Virus record (IMG/VR): IMGVR_UViG_3300030331_000245
Coordinates: 1,523 to 21,587 of that record
Reading direction: 5' to 3' (one strand)
DNA from: a virus
Length of the DNA: 20,065 nt
The stretch's first letter is position 1; the number at the start of each line of letters is the position of its first letter. The position numbers were made by a program, and so were the translations under genes. Positions 15,661-20,065 of the stretch are shown here, one piece after another. The notes under the pieces were generated by a model. The model saw nothing but the letters and a program-made list of their open reading frames with translations. It was not told the origin of the DNA and ran no database searches.

Positions 15661-17256
15661 TTAATATCCAAAAGTCGAATCTGCTGGATTAAAATACGAT
15701 TGTTCTTTTAATCTTTTTAATTCATCGTAAGTAGACTGCACTCTTGGTCTGCTCATTATCATGTATCGTAATGCATCATAAGCATGGTCTGAGGCATGGG
15801 TATCTACATCTTCAGAATTATTTTTAGACAATGGAATACTTTGCAATTCTCTAATTAAATTCTTACAAGTATTAAAAATTTGTAATCTAGGTCTGCCACT
15901 AGGTTGCACTTTTAAATACTCATGTATTTGTATTTTTCCTTGTACTCTATTTTTATCTGCTCTTCTGAGTTTATGACCCATTTTTTGCAGAGTTTCTCCA
16001 ACAGTAGGACCGGTTGTTCCTGTTCTTGCCCAAGCTGCAGTATCAAGTACCCCTGAAACTGAAACTGGGTCTTCTAGTTCCATACTAGATATTATACTAC
16101 CTAATTCTTCTCCTGTCAAGCCTTTTTGATATAATTCTCGATAAATTATCAAAGTTCCATCATTTATATCAACTGCACCCCATAAACAACAGCTCTCTGA
16201 AGCATAACCATAGTCTATTCCTTTTACTCTTTGCCAATGCACAGGTATCTCAAAAGGAGCCACTACATGATTTTCTACTTCAAATTCTGCAAATGCTGCA
16301 CCTTCTGCAATATCCCAATTACCTTCAAGTAATTGTCTTCTTTGTGTTGGAGGCAAAGATTGTAACATTTTTTCATATACACCATCTTCAGCAAGATATG
16401 GGTTATCAACTAATTTAGCAGGAATAAATTTTCTTGATAGACCATCTGCTCCCACAAAAGATGTATTATTTTCAGAAGGGTCTACATATCTTTTTTTAAC
16501 CCAACTAGCACCTACACCTCCGGGATTAGCTGTGCATCTTAAATATGTTTTAATACTTTTATCTGTTGTTCTTAAACGAGATGCTAAATAATTCCAACCG
16601 AACTCTGTAGGTAAATGTGTTATCTCATCAAAACCTATCCAAGAATATGCTTGTCCTTGGTATCTATAAACATCTGCATCTTTTTCTAAGAAACCAAATT
16701 CAATTTTAGCTCCTGATGGAAAGTTCCAAACTTTCTCAACTTCTCTAAATTTAGCACCGGGAAATGCTTGTGGATATAATTCTCTAGACTTATCAATAAG
16801 TTCTCTAAGTTCAGGCATAGACCTTCTAAGAATTAAAGCTCTATGTGCTTTCTTATGGCAGTATCTTAGAGGGTCTACTAACATAGCATAGGATTTACCA
16901 CCACCAGCAGCACCACCATATAAAACATCTTTTTCATCTGCAGCTAAAAAATCAGTTTGTGGTCCTTCGTTGGGTTGAAACAATACTGTATCTGAACTTA
17001 TGGCATCAGCTACTGATTGTGGCAAATCTTTTAATTTATCTTCTGATATAACTTGATTATCTGAAGTATTGTCAAGTTTAGACAAAACTTCTTTAGATTT
17101 TTTTAAGGAATTTTTTTTGTTGTTTAAAGTTGTTTCCAACTTTTTAATTTGAGCTTCTTTGGTTTTTAAAGTTCGTTTAACTTTAGTTTTTTGAGCTTTT
17201 GCTTTTTTTACATCACTAAGAACTTCATCTAGTGTTGGTCTGCCTCTCTTTGCCAT
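15661..17256 (-). CDS. terL: Terminase large subunit
   Basis: A 531-residue DNA-packaging motor. Walker A GGAAGGGKS is at 114-122, Walker B IGFDE at 207-211, and the coupling motif TANPGG at 242-247. The C-terminal RNase H-like nuclease shows its acidic residues in GIDYG (Asp348), VLDTAAW (Asp405) and DHAYDALRY (Asp490/Asp494). The protein cuts concatemeric DNA and drives it into the procapsid by ATP hydrolysis. Unusually, about 95 residues precede the ATPase: an AT-hook-like KRGRPTL (residues 3-9), then a Lys-rich coiled coil (16-62). The start overlaps the preceding gene by 32 bases; no other Met occurs before the Walker A motif, so the extension is probably translated. Confidence 0.95.
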   Translation of the reverse strand: MAKRGRPTLDEVLSDVKKAKAQKTKVKRTLKTKEAQIKKLETTLNNKKNSLKKSKEVLSKLDNTSDNQVISEDKLKDLPQSVADAISSDTVLFQPNEGPQTDFLAADEKDVLYGGAAGGGKSYAMLVDPLRYCHKKAHRALILRRSMPELRELIDKSRELYPQAFPGAKFREVEKVWNFPSGAKIEFGFLEKDADVYRYQGQAYSWIGFDEITHLPTEFGWNYLASRLRTTDKSIKTYLRCTANPGGVGASWVKKRYVDPSENNTSFVGADGLSRKFIPAKLVDNPYLAEDGVYEKMLQSLPPTQRRQLLEGNWDIAEGAAFAEFEVENHVVAPFEIPVHWQRVKGIDYGYASESCCLWGAVDINDGTLIIYRELYQKGLTGEELGSIISSMELEDPVSVSGVLDTAAWARTGTTGPTVGETLQKMGHKLRRADKNRVQGKIQIHEYLKVQPSGRPRLQIFNTCKNLIRELQSIPLSKNNSEDVDTHASDHAYDALRYMIMSRPRVQSTYDELKRLKEQSYFNPADSTFGY

Positions 17257-17494
17257 ATTTTTTATCCATGTGTTTTTTAAGTCCGGCTTTTGATAATGTT
17301 CGACCTACTTTGTAGTCTAGCCAATCTGATGCTGTTTGTAAACTTATCTCTTGTTTGTTTAACATGTCTTCAATAACTTCTAATGCTTCTAGTTGTTCTG
17401 GTACAGGTTTTAAATGTCCAACTACATTTGACTCCTCATAACCAAAAGGTATAGTTGATGAGGTTCTTCTTATATAACCATCAGGCAATAACAT
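17225..17494 (-). CDS. Small protein resembling a serine-recombinase 'recombinase' domain
   Basis: An 89-residue protein whose ATG (17494) overlaps the previous stop as TAATG, with AGGA upstream. Residues 15-75 follow the pattern of the middle DNA-binding domain of large serine recombinases: PFGYE, then a Pro-Glu-Gln segment (PVPEQLEALEVIEDML), then a helix-turn-helix-like ISLQTASDWLDYKVGRTLSKAGLKKHM. No catalytic resolvase domain is present, so it cannot recombine DNA alone. It overlaps terL by 32 bases. A DNA-binding role, perhaps helping terminase choose or hold DNA, fits the position. The domain match is by eye and moderate in strength. Confidence 0.65.
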   Translation of the reverse strand: MLLPDGYIRRTSSTIPFGYEESNVVGHLKPVPEQLEALEVIEDMLNKQEISLQTASDWLDYKVGRTLSKAGLKKHMDKKYGKERQTNTR

Positions 17495-17757
17495 TATTTT
17501 GTCCTACGATACTTTCTTACTTTTTTAGCTATTTTTTTAGGTTGTTTAGAAAACTGTTTACCTTTTTTAGTATCTTTTCTTTTTTTACGACTTGTTGCAG
17601 CATATTCAGCTGCTGTTAAAGACTTAATAGCTTTTTCAGGTAAATATCTTTCTCCAGTTTTAGCAGAAGGTTTGCCTGACTTAGTTCGCCATTTTTGATT
17701 ACCCCATTCTACTAAACTCTTTTGAGACTTTTTTAAATTTCTAGTTTTTCTTGCCAT
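17494..17757 (-). CDS. Small basic protein, DUF5872-like
   Basis: An 87-residue, strongly basic protein. It contains VEWGNQKWRTKSGKPS, then TGERYLPEKAIKSL, TAAEYAATSRKKRKDTKKGKQ and a basic end (QPKKIAKKVRKYR). The series KWRTKSGKP / GERYLP / EYAAT-KK / KQ-KQPKKIAKK matches my memory of DUF5872, a family of unknown function found in large viruses, phages and some bacteria. The length is right for one domain. The start at ATG 17757 is one base after the upstream stop, with a weak GGAA, so coupled translation is likely. Nucleic-acid binding is likely from the charge, but no function is established. Confidence 0.75.
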   Translation of the reverse strand: MARKTRNLKKSQKSLVEWGNQKWRTKSGKPSAKTGERYLPEKAIKSLTAAEYAATSRKKRKDTKKGKQFSKQPKKIAKKVRKYRRTK

Positions 17758-17758
17758 A

Positions 17759-17950
17759 TTAAATTTTCCAAAAAAATGAAGACATTACAAACAACCATGA
17801 TACAACTTGCATAATAGTTGCTAACAAAATTACCTTAAACTGTATATCTGCTTGAGGTTTAAGCTCTTGTTCAAACCACTCTTGACACTCTTCAGGAGTT
17901 GCATCTCTTGTAACTTGTAAGTGTAATTCAAGTTGTTGTTCATACTTCAC
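17759..17950 (-). CDS. Small C-terminally anchored membrane protein (63 aa)
   Basis: The frame starts at GTG 17950, overlapping the preceding stop as GTGA. The first 38 residues are acidic and helical (ATPEECQEWFEQELKPQ), and residues 40-60 form a clear membrane helix (VILLATIMQVVSWLFVMSSFF) ending WKI. It is the only acidic, membrane-type product in a cluster of basic ones. No Shine-Dalgarno is evident, so coupling is likely. A shorter frame from an ATG at 17943 exists, but its product looks random. A membrane role such as holin, pinholin or superinfection control is possible; the family is unknown to me. Confidence 0.6.
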   Translation of the reverse strand: MKYEQQLELHLQVTRDATPEECQEWFEQELKPQADIQFKVILLATIMQVVSWLFVMSSFFWKI

Positions 17951-18231
17951 TTTGTTTTTTTATGTTTTTTTCTAATAGCTTCTTTGCCTTTCTTAGCTAT
18001 TCTTGCTTGTTCGTTTTTACCTGCAACCTTGGCTCGTTGTTCTAAGACAGTAAGTATTTGTATTTTACGAGCATAAGGCTTTCTTATTCTCTTAACTTTA
18101 GCAACAGTTGCTCTAGCATCTGCTGGGGTTGCAAACTTTATACTAACTGTATCTTTTGGATTTTCGTCAGTATATAATCTACGACCACTACCTTTTGGTT
18201 TTTTTCCTGTTCCTTTTTTTGGGTCTGGCAT
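17947..18231 (-). CDS. Small basic conserved phage protein (94 aa)
   Basis: A 94-residue protein from ATG 18231 with AAAGGACA upstream. It starts with a basic Gly/Pro-rich arm (MPDPKKGTGKKPKGSGRR), then LYTDENPKDTVSIKF, a short strand-helix part, and a helical basic C-terminus (ILTVLEQRAKVAGKNEQARI, then a run of Lys and Arg). The opening DPKKGTGKKPKGSGRRLYTDENPKDTVS is a pattern I recall from several marine phages, always as a stand-alone small gene near terminase. Function is not known. Its first 44 bases overlap the 3' end of a 44-residue basic gene in another frame. Confidence 0.72.
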   Translation of the reverse strand: MPDPKKGTGKKPKGSGRRLYTDENPKDTVSIKFATPADARATVAKVKRIRKPYARKIQILTVLEQRAKVAGKNEQARIAKKGKEAIRKKHKKTK

Positions 18232-18322
18232 ATGGTGCTGTCCTTTTTCCTGCTTTGTTATACTTTCCTGATTTCTTTTTTGCTATCGCAATAGCTGCTC
18301 TTTGAGCTGCACTACGAGACAT
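18188..18322 (-). CDS. Very small Lys/Arg-rich protein (44 aa)
   Basis: This frame starts at ATG 18322-18320, overlapping the preceding stop as TAATG, with GGTGGAGG about ten bases upstream. It ends at TAG 18190-18188 inside the next gene. The product is 44 residues with 18 Lys/Arg: MSRSAAQRAAIAIAKKKSG, then a basic tail. The SAAQRAAIAIAKKKSGKY segment is one I remember from small phage proteins, so the frame is very likely real. It fills a gap between two genes of similar character. Function unknown; nucleic-acid contact is likely from charge. Confidence 0.72.
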   Translation of the reverse strand: MSRSAAQRAAIAIAKKKSGKYNKAGKRTAPYARPKKRNRKKTKR

Positions 18323-18516
18323 TATTTATAGCCTCCACCTTTAGCTTTATATTCTTTGGCTAAAAGCTGGGCTTTTCGAGCTGACCACTGACCGGGTTTA
18401 CCACCTTTAGAACCGGCTTTAATCCTCTGGAAAAGCCTCTTACGCATAGTCGGCTTGGTATAATTACCAGCTTCATTAACACGAGACTTACTTTTTTTCT
18501 TTGCTTTTCTGGGCAT
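18322..18516 (-). CDS. Small basic protein with KSRVNEAGNYTKP motif (64 aa)
   Basis: A 64-residue protein with 21 Lys/Arg, from ATG 18516, with TTTGGAG seven bases upstream. The motif series SRVNEAGNYTKPTMRKRLF, IKAGSKGGKPGQWSARKAQ and LAKEYKAKGGGYK is well known to me from many marine phages and large viruses, either alone or beside DUF5872-type proteins. The conserved Asn, Gly, Trp and Tyr positions suggest a folded small domain rather than a random basic tail. The function is unknown; binding to DNA or RNA during packaging is reasonable speculation. The 5' end overlaps the upstream gene by 29 bases. Confidence 0.78.
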   Translation of the reverse strand: MPRKAKKKSKSRVNEAGNYTKPTMRKRLFQRIKAGSKGGKPGQWSARKAQLLAKEYKAKGGGYK

Positions 18517-18652
18517 TGTTTACTCCAAATATTTTATCAAAATTATTTCTATATTCTTTTGTGTATACTCCGGGTCTAGCTTTAGAACCTTTACCAGCTA
18601 TAGTACCTGTTTTAAATTTTATTGGGTGTTCTTTACTATTTATTTGAGGCAT
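18488..18652 (-). CDS. Small basic hypothetical protein (54 aa)
   Basis: I choose ATG 18652-18650, which overlaps the stop of the 42-residue gene upstream as TAATG. A TTG seven codons earlier in the same frame lies inside that gene and is unlikely. The 54-residue product reads MPQINSKEHPIKFKTGT, then a Gly/Lys segment, then PGVYTKEYRNNFDKIFG and a basic end. The central YTKEYRNNFDKIFG looks like a helix with aromatic faces. I know no family. It shares 29 bases with the next gene in another frame. Confidence 0.62.
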   Translation of the reverse strand: MPQINSKEHPIKFKTGTIAGKGSKARPGVYTKEYRNNFDKIFGVNNAQKSKEKK

Positions 18653-18780
18653 TATTTTCTTTTTAGTGTCCAAGCCTCGTTTCTAAACTTAGTTTTCTTT
18701 TTATCTGGAACATAGCGACCTTTTGAATCTCTATTTCTAACCCAGATAAAACCCAACCATTGTAATATTTTATCTAACAT
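18652..18780 (-). CDS. Very small hypothetical protein (42 aa)
   Basis: The frame runs from ATG 18780-18778, five bases after the upstream stop, to TAA 18654-18652, which overlaps the next start as TAATG. It exactly fills the space between two genes. The product begins MLDKILQWLGFIWV, an amphipathic or membrane-contacting helix, followed by a basic part (RNRDSKGRYVPD, then Lys-rich) ending NEAWTLKRK. The RDSKGRYVPD and NEAWT pieces look like a conserved module rather than random translation, though I cannot name it. The Shine-Dalgarno is weak. Confidence 0.65.
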   Translation of the reverse strand: MLDKILQWLGFIWVRNRDSKGRYVPDKKKTKFRNEAWTLKRK

Positions 18781-18785
18781 AGTAT

Positions 18786-19100
18786 TTACCATTTAACTTT
18801 ATCTGCCCACCATGCTGCTGACATCTTGCCTTTGGCAATATTCTTAGCATGTCGAGCTTTAAAAGATTTTCTTTTTGCTTTCATACGAGCCGACTCACCT
18901 GCTTTAGGCTTACCAGCTGTACCTTCTAAAGTACCAACCTTTTTACCTTGTTGACCAAATCTTATAAGTTTTATCTTATGACCTTCTTGAGCTAAAACCA
19001 TATGCGATTTAGTAGGATGTTTAGGAGTTCGTTTAGCTTTATTAACTCCTTTCAATCCATATTTTTTTAGCATTGCTGCTTTTCTATCGGCATGTGGCAT
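18786..19100 (-). CDS. Small basic conserved phage protein (104 aa)
   Basis: A 104-residue basic protein whose ATG (19100) overlaps the previous stop as TAATG. It has KAAMLKKYGLKGVNKAKRTP, then the core THMV-like segment KSHMVLAQEGHKIKLIRFGQQG, and a C-terminus SFKARHAKNIAKGKMSAAWW followed by ADKVKW. This core and the SFKARHxxNIAKGKMSAxxWADKVKW ending are familiar from many marine and cyanobacterial phages, so this is a conserved family even though its function is, to my knowledge, unknown. The conserved His, Lys and Trp residues suggest nucleic-acid binding. It is the second gene after TerS. Confidence 0.78.
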   Translation of the reverse strand: MPHADRKAAMLKKYGLKGVNKAKRTPKHPTKSHMVLAQEGHKIKLIRFGQQGKKVGTLEGTAGKPKAGESARMKAKRKSFKARHAKNIAKGKMSAAWWADKVKW

Positions 19101-19282
19101 TAGTGTATAACTTTTTTAGGTTCCTCTTCTTCTACTCTTAATTCGTGTAATTCACCAACCAAAATTAATTCATACTCATAAGCAATCTTTTCAGCTTCTG
19201 CTAACGATTCTGCTCTTATATATGGACCAATAAACTTTTTATTGTCTAGTGGGTCTGTTATTTCAGTTAGGAATATCCTCAT
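19100..19282 (-). CDS. Small conserved phage protein (60 aa)
   Basis: A 60-residue acidic protein starting at ATG 19282, overlapping the TerS 3' end by 20 bases, with AGGA eight bases upstream. The pattern is strand-helix-strand: MRIFLTEITDPL, then GPYIRAESLAEAEKIAYEYE, then LILVGELHEL, ending in an acidic stretch. Small proteins of this kind (a short strand, a helix with AEKIA, then a VGEL strand) are common in marine phages. The function is unknown to me. It may be a small single-domain accessory protein; it is not basic, unlike its neighbours. Confidence 0.72.
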   Translation of the reverse strand: MRIFLTEITDPLDNKKFIGPYIRAESLAEAEKIAYEYELILVGELHELRVEEEEPKKVIH

Positions 19283-19688
19283 TATTTAAATCCTCATAAT
19301 CAACATTTATTACTTCTTGTTTTTCAGGCAGAATAAAAATACCCCCTGACGAAGTATGATTAACATTAAGTCGTTCTGTTTTAGTAACACCGACTCTATC
19401 TAATATATTTTGAGCTGCTTGTAGTTTATTATTAGCTTGTGGCACCGGTCTATTCGATTCCATAACTTCAATTAACTTAAAAGCTGCCCTAGGTGCAGAC
19501 CTTGCAAGTACCTCCGAGGCTAAATCTATCACTTCATCTTTAAGACTTTTTAATACTTGTTGATGATTGCCTGAGTAACCTGCTAATTCGGCTGCTAGTT
19601 TAGGGTCGCCTTGTGTTTCCACAAGACAATCTAAGAACTTTTGTTGTTTCTCAGTAAGAGTTTTCTTACGAGGTTCTAAATAACTCAT
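19263..19688 (-). CDS. Terminase small subunit-like protein
   Basis: A 141-residue protein that recognises phage DNA for packaging. The helix-turn-helix region is in LTEKQQKFLDCLVETQG and KLAAELAGYS (residues about 10-40), the pattern of the Terminase_2/homeodomain-like family. The middle is helical, and the end has LDRVGVTKTERLNV, typical of TerS. I start at ATG 19688-19686 because a perfect sigma70 promoter predicts transcription from that A, so the mRNA would be leaderless. Two other in-frame ATGs (19703 and 19694) and a TTG at 19736 lie inside the promoter. A start further upstream is possible only on transcripts from the promoter near 20000. Confidence 0.78.
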   Translation of the reverse strand: MSYLEPRKKTLTEKQQKFLDCLVETQGDPKLAAELAGYSGNHQQVLKSLKDEVIDLASEVLARSAPRAAFKLIEVMESNRPVPQANNKLQAAQNILDRVGVTKTERLNVNHTSSGGIFILPEKQEVINVDYEDLNNEDIPN

Positions 19689-19694
19689 AAACAT

Positions 19695-19723
19695 ATTATA
19701 CATTTTATTTACCAGTTTGTCAA
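19695..19723 (-). promoter_or_regulatory. Consensus sigma70-type promoter for late genes
   Basis: The minus strand has TTGACA (19723-19718), 17 bases, then TATAAT (19700-19695): a perfect consensus with ideal spacing. With the -10 element at -12 to -7, +1 falls on 19688, the A of the TerS ATG. It would drive the whole structural operon with host RNA polymerase. Confidence 0.88.
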
Positions 19724-19746
19724 TAGTATTAAGCAAATTGTGTAAA

Positions 19747-19807
19747 GTTTGCCAAACCCCTTGACAAATAACAAATAAAAGTGTATAATAAAACTGTAAG
19801 TTTGGCA
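19747..19807. promoter_or_regulatory. Inverted GTTTGGCA sites flanking the rightward promoter
   Basis: TGCCAAAC (19750-19757) and GTTTGGCA (19800-19807) form an 8-base inverted pair, one just before the -35 and one just after the predicted +1. The left site lies within an 11-base palindrome, GTTTGCCAAAC (19747-19757). Placement on both sides of a strong promoter is what a repressor operator pair would look like. Confidence 0.45.
19761..19789 (+). promoter_or_regulatory. Consensus sigma70-type promoter reading out of the window
   Basis: The plus strand has TTGACA (19761-19766), 17 bases, then TATAAT (19784-19789). Spacer ends (AATAAAAGTG here, AATAAAATG in the minus promoter) are also alike, so the two are mirror images. 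It fires right, presumably to early or replication genes beyond the window. The start would be near 19796. Confidence 0.87.
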
Positions 19808-19808
19808 G

Positions 19809-19835
19809 GGTTGCATATACACCTAATATACAACC
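19809..19835 (+). other. Possible hairpin in the 5' leader of the rightward transcript
   Basis: GGTTG (19809-19813) pairs with CAACC (19831-19835), and ATAT (19815-19818) with ATAT (19826-19829), with one C-A mismatch and a seven-base loop. It sits about 15 bases into the predicted plus transcript. It could stabilise the mRNA or be chance in AT-rich sequence. Confidence 0.35.
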
Positions 19836-19988
19836 GAGTCAAACAAGTCTTATATATTCCCTTGCAAAACCTTGTTAAAAATTACATTAAAACTACAGGC
19901 GATTTTATCTGGTTAACACCATAAATCTTTGTGAAATGTATGTCCATTATATATATACCAGTACACCCCCCATGGCACTCTGCCCACC

Positions 19989-20017
19989 CCTATAACATAT
20001 TTTACAAAGGTTGTCAA
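19989..20017 (-). promoter_or_regulatory. Second leftward promoter candidate
   Basis: The minus strand has TTGACA (20017-20012), 17 bases, then TATAGG (19994-19989): a perfect -35 and a 4 of 6 match at -10. It reads toward TerS and would give a leader of nearly 300 bases. A similar TTTGTAAAAT-N-ATAAGG block lies upstream at the window edge (about 20044-20063), perhaps part of a further copy. Confidence 0.5.
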
Positions 20018-20018
20018 T

Positions 20019-20036
20019 ACTGTCTATTTATACAGT
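20019..20036. repeat. ACTGT-N8-ACAGT inverted repeat
   Basis: ACTGT (20019-20023) and ACAGT (20032-20036) are an inverted repeat with eight bases between, immediately upstream of the -35 of the second leftward promoter. The spacing suits a dimeric regulator, but five-base arms are short. Confidence 0.35.
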
Positions 20037-20065
20037 GCCTAGCCCTTATCACATTTTACAAAATT

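Larger units (their letters stand above)
19790..20065. other. Non-coding leader/control region at right edge
   Basis: No supported gene is present in these 276 bases. The stretch holds the start of the rightward transcript, a small hairpin, C-rich runs (ACACCCCCCATGG at 19962-19974), the second leftward promoter candidate and an inverted repeat. A plus-strand frame from ATG 19940 stays open to the edge but lacks a ribosome binding site and has an unlikely composition. The region probably separates early and late gene blocks. Confidence 0.6.

Noticed and set aside
18653-18673. TTG start adding seven residues to the 54-residue protein
   Set aside because: The ATG at 18652 joins the upstream stop as TAATG, the pattern used throughout this operon, so the TTG is not needed.
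19940-20065. Plus-strand open frame reaching the right edge (42 codons)
   Set aside because: It lacks a Shine-Dalgarno, is rich in His, Cys and Pro unlike other products here, and overlaps promoter and repeat signals. It could only be judged with more sequence to the right.
1-20065. CRISPR array, tRNA, integrase, insertion sequence or defence genes
   Set aside because: I looked for regular spaced repeats, cloverleaf stems with a GGTTCGA-like loop, and transposase or integrase motifs on both strands and saw none that were convincing.

Overview
This window reads as the structural (late) half of a short-tailed, podovirus-like double-stranded DNA phage. Base composition is AT-rich, roughly one third G+C by eye. 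The style of the proteins (runs of very small Lys/Arg-rich proteins, a terminase with a GGAAGGGKS Walker A, a Gln/Asn-rich ejection-type protein, a long fibre with an S74-type C-terminus) matches what I know of uncultivated marine phages from surface-ocean metagenomes. A low-GC marine bacterium, perhaps an alphaproteobacterium, is a plausible host, but the sequence does not prove it. No integrase, repressor, tRNA, CRISPR array or insertion sequence is visible.

All convincing genes lie on the minus strand and read right to left. From the right edge: a non-coding control region (about 19689-20065) with a plus-strand promoter firing out of the window and two minus-strand promoters firing into the late genes; a terminase small-subunit-like gene; a packed cluster of nine small genes (17225-19282), seven of them very basic; terminase large subunit; portal; a small gene embedded in another frame in the 3' end of portal; a conserved hypothetical; scaffold; major capsid protein; a strong intrinsic terminator; three more small basic proteins; head-tail adaptor-like and nozzle-like tail proteins; a 1040-residue tail fibre; small accessory genes including a possible holin; and at the left two proteins I infer to be ejection (internal virion) proteins, plus a truncated gene at the edge.

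Together these genes cover DNA packaging (TerS, TerL, portal), capsid assembly (scaffold, capsid), a short tail (adaptor, nozzle, fibre) and probably genome ejection. No tape measure, sheath or major tail tube gene is seen, which supports a podovirus-like virion. Genes are tiled with almost no gaps: many junctions are TAATG or ATGA overlaps, suggesting translational coupling. Four complete genes of 36-44 codons (3504-3614, 10050-10172, 18188-18322, 18652-18780) fill what would otherwise look like gaps.

The most notable points are the two mirror-image perfect consensus promoters (TTGACA-N17-TATAAT) at 19695-19789, one placing its predicted start exactly on the A of the TerS ATG (leaderless mRNA); the out-of-frame gene overlapping portal by 218 bases; and the large set of tiny basic proteins, which could form a packaged DNA-condensing set.
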